NCBI GenBank assembly: GCA_052035955.1
Contig: JBPOHD010000097.1
Coordinates: 46,320-110,319 of the forward strand
Source of the DNA: JAEUNJ01 sp052035955
Lineage (GTDB): Bacteria > Pseudomonadota > Gammaproteobacteria > Burkholderiales > Rhodocyclaceae
Direction of reading: 5' to 3'
DNA: 64,000 bases
Under the pieces are notes generated by a model, which worked only from the letters and a program-made list of their open reading frames with translations, did not search any database and had not been told where the DNA came from. The translations under genes and the position numbers were made by a program. Below, piece after piece: positions 60,751 to 64,000 of the stretch. The first letter of the stretch is position 1. Each line of letters opens with the position of its first letter.

Positions 60751-61602
60751 TCAATCCGCCATCGCCTCGCCCATGCGGATCGGGCGTCCCGGCCTCCAAT
60801 CCGGATTGAAGCGGATCGGCATGGCGCCGAAATCCCGCGGGAAGAGCAGGACGACCGTCGAGCCGAGCAGGAAGCGGCCCATCTCCTGGCCCCGGCCCAG
60901 CTCCACCGGCCTGTCCTCGTAGCGCCACTCCCGGACCGTTCCCGGCCGCGGCGGGTTGACCACCCCGTGCCACGCCGTCGCCATGCTGCCGACGATGGTG
61001 GCGCCGACGAGGACGAGCACGAAGGGGCCGGATTCCGACTCGAAGACGCAGACCACCCGCTCGTTGCGGGCGAAAAGTCCCGGTACGCCGCGGGCCGTGG
61101 TCGGATTGACGGAAAACAGGTCCCCGGGCACGTGGATCATCCGCACGAGGCGTGCCGCGCAGGGCATGTGGATGCGATGGTAATCGCGGGGGCTCAGGTA
61201 AAGGGTGGCGAACCTGCCGTCCTCGAACCGGGCGCCCAGTTCCGCGTCACCGCCAACCAGGGCGGTGGTCGTATAGCGGTGGCCCTTGGCCTGGAAGATC
61301 CGGTCGGCATCGACGGGGCCGAACTGGCTGATGGTGCCGTCCACCGGACAGAGGAGGCGGGCGTCGGCCAGGGGGCGGGCACCGGCCTTCAGTGGCCGGG
61401 TGAAGAACTCGTTGAAGGTCGCGTAGGCCGCGATGTCGGCATTCCCGGCCTCGTCCATGTTCACCCCGTAGCGGCCAACGAACCAGCGGATCGCCGCCGT
61501 CGTCGCGCTGCCGCCTCGGGCCGATGCCAGGCGGCCCGCGATGGCGGTCAGGGCCTGCTTGGGCAACAGGTATTGGGGAAGGACGGCGAGGCGGTCGGAC
61601 AT
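60751..61602 (-). CDS. psd: phosphatidylserine decarboxylase proenzyme
   Basis: 283 aa, the length of the membrane-bound (type I) enzyme. Makes phosphatidylethanolamine. The self-cleavage site is LGST near 250-253 (GRFLLGSTVVLLFP), where the Ser becomes the pyruvoyl group; the catalytic HRIHMP and FNEFFTRPLK motifs are present. Monocistronic here. Divergent from nirB with a 431-base gap. Confidence 0.94.
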   Translation of the reverse strand: MSDRLAVLPQYLLPKQALTAIAGRLASARGGSATTAAIRWFVGRYGVNMDEAGNADIAAYATFNEFFTRPLKAGARPLADARLLCPVDGTISQFGPVDADRIFQAKGHRYTTTALVGGDAELGARFEDGRFATLYLSPRDYHRIHMPCAARLVRMIHVPGDLFSVNPTTARGVPGLFARNERVVCVFESESGPFVLVLVGATIVGSMATAWHGVVNPPRPGTVREWRYEDRPVELGRGQEMGRFLLGSTVVLLFPRDFGAMPIRFNPDWRPGRPIRMGEAMAD

Positions 61603-62033
61603 GGGTGGGCTCCGGGCTGGGGAGGCGGGATTCTACTTGCCGCACCGCGGTCGCCGATGGACCGGCTGCCGCCGGTTCCCACACTCGGGTGTCACCGGCC
61701 TTCCCGGAAAAGGCGGCCGCCGAGGGCACCAGACTGGTGCCGACCTGCGCCGCCGCCGCACTGCACAAGTGCGGCCTGCCGCGTCGGGGGCTGCCGCCCG
61801 CATCCTCACCTCACGCCCCACGCCTTTGTTTCAACTACCTATTTTGGCGCCCTGGCGACCATGGAACGGCCATTGCTATCAGGGGGATGACCGGGCCGAG
61901 GATGGCCGCGGTGTCAATGGACAAGGGCGTCCATTCGCAAGGCGAGCGAGCCTGTGCGGATGGCGCCCTTTTTGTTTGGTGGTTTCCCGGCGGCCGATCG
62001 CGGCAGATCCCGGGGAGCGGGAGGTGCAGAGTC
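61603..62033 (+). promoter_or_regulatory. nirB promoter and long leader
   Basis: The 431-base gap holds no supported gene. An AT-richer patch (61826-61846) is the best place for a promoter. The downstream part folds into small stems (such as GGCC-n6-GGCC at 61894-61907) and then the strong hairpin listed separately, so transcripts starting near 61850 would carry a structured leader of about 180 bases before nirB. Confidence 0.5.
61925..61976 (+). terminator. leader terminator hairpin upstream of nirB (attenuator candidate)
   Basis: GGGCG-CCAT-CGCA-GGC pairs with GCC-TGCG-ATGG-CGCCC across a six-base loop, with small internal mismatches, and is followed by TTTTTGTTT. No plus-strand gene lies upstream for over 1.2 kb, so its only evident purpose is to stop nirB transcription early unless antiterminated. 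This matches nitrate-assimilation leaders controlled by ANTAR proteins (NasR, NasT). Confidence 0.65.
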
Positions 62034-64000
62034 ATGAAGAAGATGAAGCTGGTGATGGTGGGCAACGGCATGGCCGGCGTGCGGACCCTGGAAGAACTGC
62101 TCAAGCTCGCCCCCGACCTCTACGACATCACCGTGTTCGGCGCCGAGCCCCACGGCAACTACAACCGCATCCTGCTCTCGCCGGTGCTTTCGGGCGAGAT
62201 GAGCCTGCCCGAGATCATGCTCAACGACCTGGACTGGTACCGGGACCATGGCATCACGCTGCACGCAGGCAGGAAGGTGGTCCGCATCGACCGCGTCCGG
62301 CGCACCGTGGTCGCCGAGGACGGCACGGAGGCGGCCTACGACCGGCTGCTCCTGGCGACGGGCTCCCAGCCCTTCATCCTGCCCGTCCCGGGCAAGGACC
62401 TGCCCGGCGTCATCGGCTACCGCGATATCGCCGACACGGACGCGATGATCGAAGCGGCCAGAACCCACCGTCACGCCGTCGTCATCGGCGCCGGGCTCCT
62501 CGGATTGGAGGCCGCCAACGGCCTCGCCGTGCGGGGCATGGACGTGACGGTGGTCCACCTGATGCCCTGGATCATGGAACGCCAGCTCGACAAGGCCGCC
62601 GCCGACATGCTCCAGGCATCGCTGGAAAAGAAGGGCCTCAAGTTCGAGCTGGAAAGGCAGACCGGGGAACTGGTGGCCGGCGAAAGCGGGCGGGTCGCCG
62701 CGATCCGCTTCAAGGACGGCGGGATCCTGCCCGCAGACCTCGTGGTCATGGCGGCCGGCATCCGGCCCAATGCCGACCTCGCCAGGGCCGCGGGACTGCA
62801 CTGCAACCGGGGCGTCGTGGTCAACGACACCCTGCAGACCTTCGACCCCCGGATCTACGCCGTCGGCGAATGCGCCGAGCATCGGGGAACCGCCTACGGC
62901 CTCGTGGCGCCGCTGTTCGAACAGGCGAAGGTCTGCGCCAACCACCTCGCCCACTTCGGGATCGGACGCTACACCGGTTCGACGGTCTCCACCAAGCTCA
63001 AGGTCACCGGCATCGACGTATTCTCCGCCGGCGACTTCACGGGCGACGACACCACCGAGGAAATCGTGCTCTCCGACCGCCAGGGCGGCGTGTACAAGAA
63101 GCTGGTGCTCAGGGACAACCGCATCGCCGGCGCCGTACTCTATGGCGACACGGCGGATGGCGCCTGGTACTACCAGCTCATGAAGGACCGCCAGGACATC
63201 CACGAACTGCGCGACCACCTGATGTTCGGCCAGTCCCACCTGGGCGACGTCGGCCACAAGGGCGAGAGCCGGGCCGCCGCCATGCCCGACGAGGCGGAGG
63301 TCTGCGGCTGCAACGGCGTCTGCAAGGGCACCATTGTGAAGGCCATCAAGGAGCAGGGCCTGTTCACCCTCGACGACGTGAGGAAGCACACCAAGGCCTC
63401 CTCCTCCTGCGGCTCCTGCACCGGCCTCGTGGAGCAGATCCTCGCCTCCACCGTCGGCGGCGCCTATCAGCCGGCCGATTCCAAGGACAAGCCCGTCTGC
63501 GGCTGCACGGACCTCTCCCACGGCGAGGTCCGCCGCGCGATACGGGAGAACCGGCTGCTCTCCATCCCCGATGCGATGCGCTTCCTGGAATGGAAGACGC
63601 CCACCGGCTGCGCCAGCTGCCGGCCGGCGCTCAACTACTACCTGATCTCCACCTGGCCCCACGAGGCGAAGGACGACCCCCAGAGCCGTTTCATCAACGA
63701 GCGCGCCCACGCCAACATCCAGAAGGACGGCACCTACTCGGTGGTGCCGCGCATGTGGGGCGGCCTGACCACCCCCGACGAACTGCGCGCCATCGCCGAC
63801 GTGGCCGAGAAATACGCCATTCCGACGGTGAAGTGCACCGGCGGCGCCCGCATCGACCTCCTCGGCGCGAAGAAGGAGGACCTGCCCGCCATCTGGGCCG
63901 ATCTCGGCAAGGCGGGCATGGTCTCCGGCCATGCCTACGGCAAGAGCCTGCGCACCGTGAAGACCTGCGTCGGCGCCGAGCACTGCCGCTTCGGCACCCA
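62034..64000 (+). CDS. nirB: assimilatory nitrite reductase [NAD(P)H] large subunit, partial
   Basis: First 655 codons; the gene continues past the window. N-terminal FAD/NAD domain (MVGNGMAGVRTLEE; VVIGAGLLGLEAA), two BFD-type [2Fe-2S] regions (CGCNGVCKG near 424, CGSC near 463, CGCTDLSHGEV near 489, CASC), then the start of the sulfite/nitrite reductase domain. The window ends in CVGAEHCRFGT, the first two Cys of the siroheme–[4Fe-4S] site. Reduces nitrite to ammonia in the cytosol. GGGAGGTG lies seven bases before the ATG. The leader suggests nitrate/nitrite-dependent antitermination; nirD and nitrate reductase genes would be expected to the right. Confidence 0.93.
   Translation, partial: MKKMKLVMVGNGMAGVRTLEELLKLAPDLYDITVFGAEPHGNYNRILLSPVLSGEMSLPEIMLNDLDWYRDHGITLHAGRKVVRIDRVRRTVVAEDGTEAAYDRLLLATGSQPFILPVPGKDLPGVIGYRDIADTDAMIEAARTHRHAVVIGAGLLGLEAANGLAVRGMDVTVVHLMPWIMERQLDKAAADMLQASLEKKGLKFELERQTGELVAGESGRVAAIRFKDGGILPADLVVMAAGIRPNADLARAAGLHCNRGVVVNDTLQTFDPRIYAVGECAEHRGTAYGLVAPLFEQAKVCANHLAHFGIGRYTGSTVSTKLKVTGIDVFSAGDFTGDDTTEEIVLSDRQGGVYKKLVLRDNRIAGAVLYGDTADGAWYYQLMKDRQDIHELRDHLMFGQSHLGDVGHKGESRAAAMPDEAEVCGCNGVCKGTIVKAIKEQGLFTLDDVRKHTKASSSCGSCTGLVEQILASTVGGAYQPADSKDKPVCGCTDLSHGEVRRAIRENRLLSIPDAMRFLEWKTPTGCASCRPALNYYLISTWPHEAKDDPQSRFINERAHANIQKDGTYSVVPRMWGGLTTPDELRAIADVAEKYAIPTVKCTGGARIDLLGAKKEDLPAIWADLGKAGMVSGHAYGKSLRTVKTCVGAEHCRFGT

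Noticed and set aside
61914..63983. 689-codon minus-strand frame opposite nirB
   Set aside because: Antisense of nirB with Val/Gly/Ala/His-rich composition; the plus strand has every NirB motif in order.
1..64000. CRISPR arrays, insertion sequences and transposases
   Set aside because: No regularly spaced short repeat array and no transposase- or integrase-like protein was seen; the only tandem array is the 162-bp intercistronic repeat.

Overview
The window is a 64-kb piece of a high-GC bacterial chromosome, most likely from a betaproteobacterium related to Rhodocyclales. This is an inference from gene content and gene neighbourhoods: ubiH-like/dsbC, ygfA divergent from slt–epimerase–cca, a DUF1840 gene, a pyrE/xth pair, a PEP-CTERM secreted protein, a DUF3683 D-lactate-dehydrogenase-like protein, nirB and a full Rnf complex. 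No rRNA or phylogenetic marker is present to prove it. The first ~7 kb is visibly less GC-rich than the rest and looks acquired.

Layout. 0–7 kb: an accessory segment with a SbcD/YhaO-like nuclease, a large YhaN-like SMC/AAA ATPase and an M15-peptidase-like protein, then non-coding or decayed sequence that stops at the 3' end of a tRNA-Met gene. 7–11 kb: ubiH-like hydroxylase, dsbC, a TonB-like protein, a small conserved protein and a long-form hisG. 11–15.5 kb: repeat-rich spacer and a 1292-residue FAD/Fe-S oxidoreductase. 15.6–20.3 kb: a PhnD-type binding protein coupled to a GGDEF/EAL protein, a MATE transporter and a YqaA membrane protein. 20.4–34.8 kb: housekeeping genes (ilvA, patB-like, ygfA, slt, epimerase, cca, GST, hydrolase, pyrE, xth), a small inner-membrane cluster of the ElaB/YqjE type and a Sir2 deacylase. 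34.8–37.8 kb: palindromic and G-rich repeats, then the rubrerythrin / CCG Fe-S protein / DUF3501 operon. 37.9–44.1 kb: a Mut7-C protein, a PEP-CTERM protein, ADH–lipase–gabD and an NlpC/P60 lipoprotein.

44.1–57.8 kb is the most distinctive part: a ferredoxin-centred redox region on the minus strand. A probable rnf operon runs rnfB – very long pyruvate/2-oxoacid:ferredoxin oxidoreductase – rnfC – (three-copy 162-bp repeat) – rnfD – rnfG – rnfE – rnfA – small Cys-rich membrane protein. Behind it lies an aldehyde:ferredoxin oxidoreductase with its own small partner gene. The physical embedding of the 2-oxoacid oxidoreductase between rnfB and rnfC suggests that ferredoxin reduced by oxoacid (and perhaps aldehyde) oxidation is re-oxidised by Rnf, with ion pumping or, in reverse, ferredoxin supply. 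A MarR-type regulator is divergent from rnfB and has a 31-bp symmetric operator candidate at its start.

58.3–64 kb: marR, a cupin, a second MATE transporter, psd, and the start of nirB, which runs off the right edge. The nirB leader holds a strong terminator-like hairpin, suggesting antitermination control of the NasT/NasR type.

All functional calls come from reading motifs and gene order; no database search was run.
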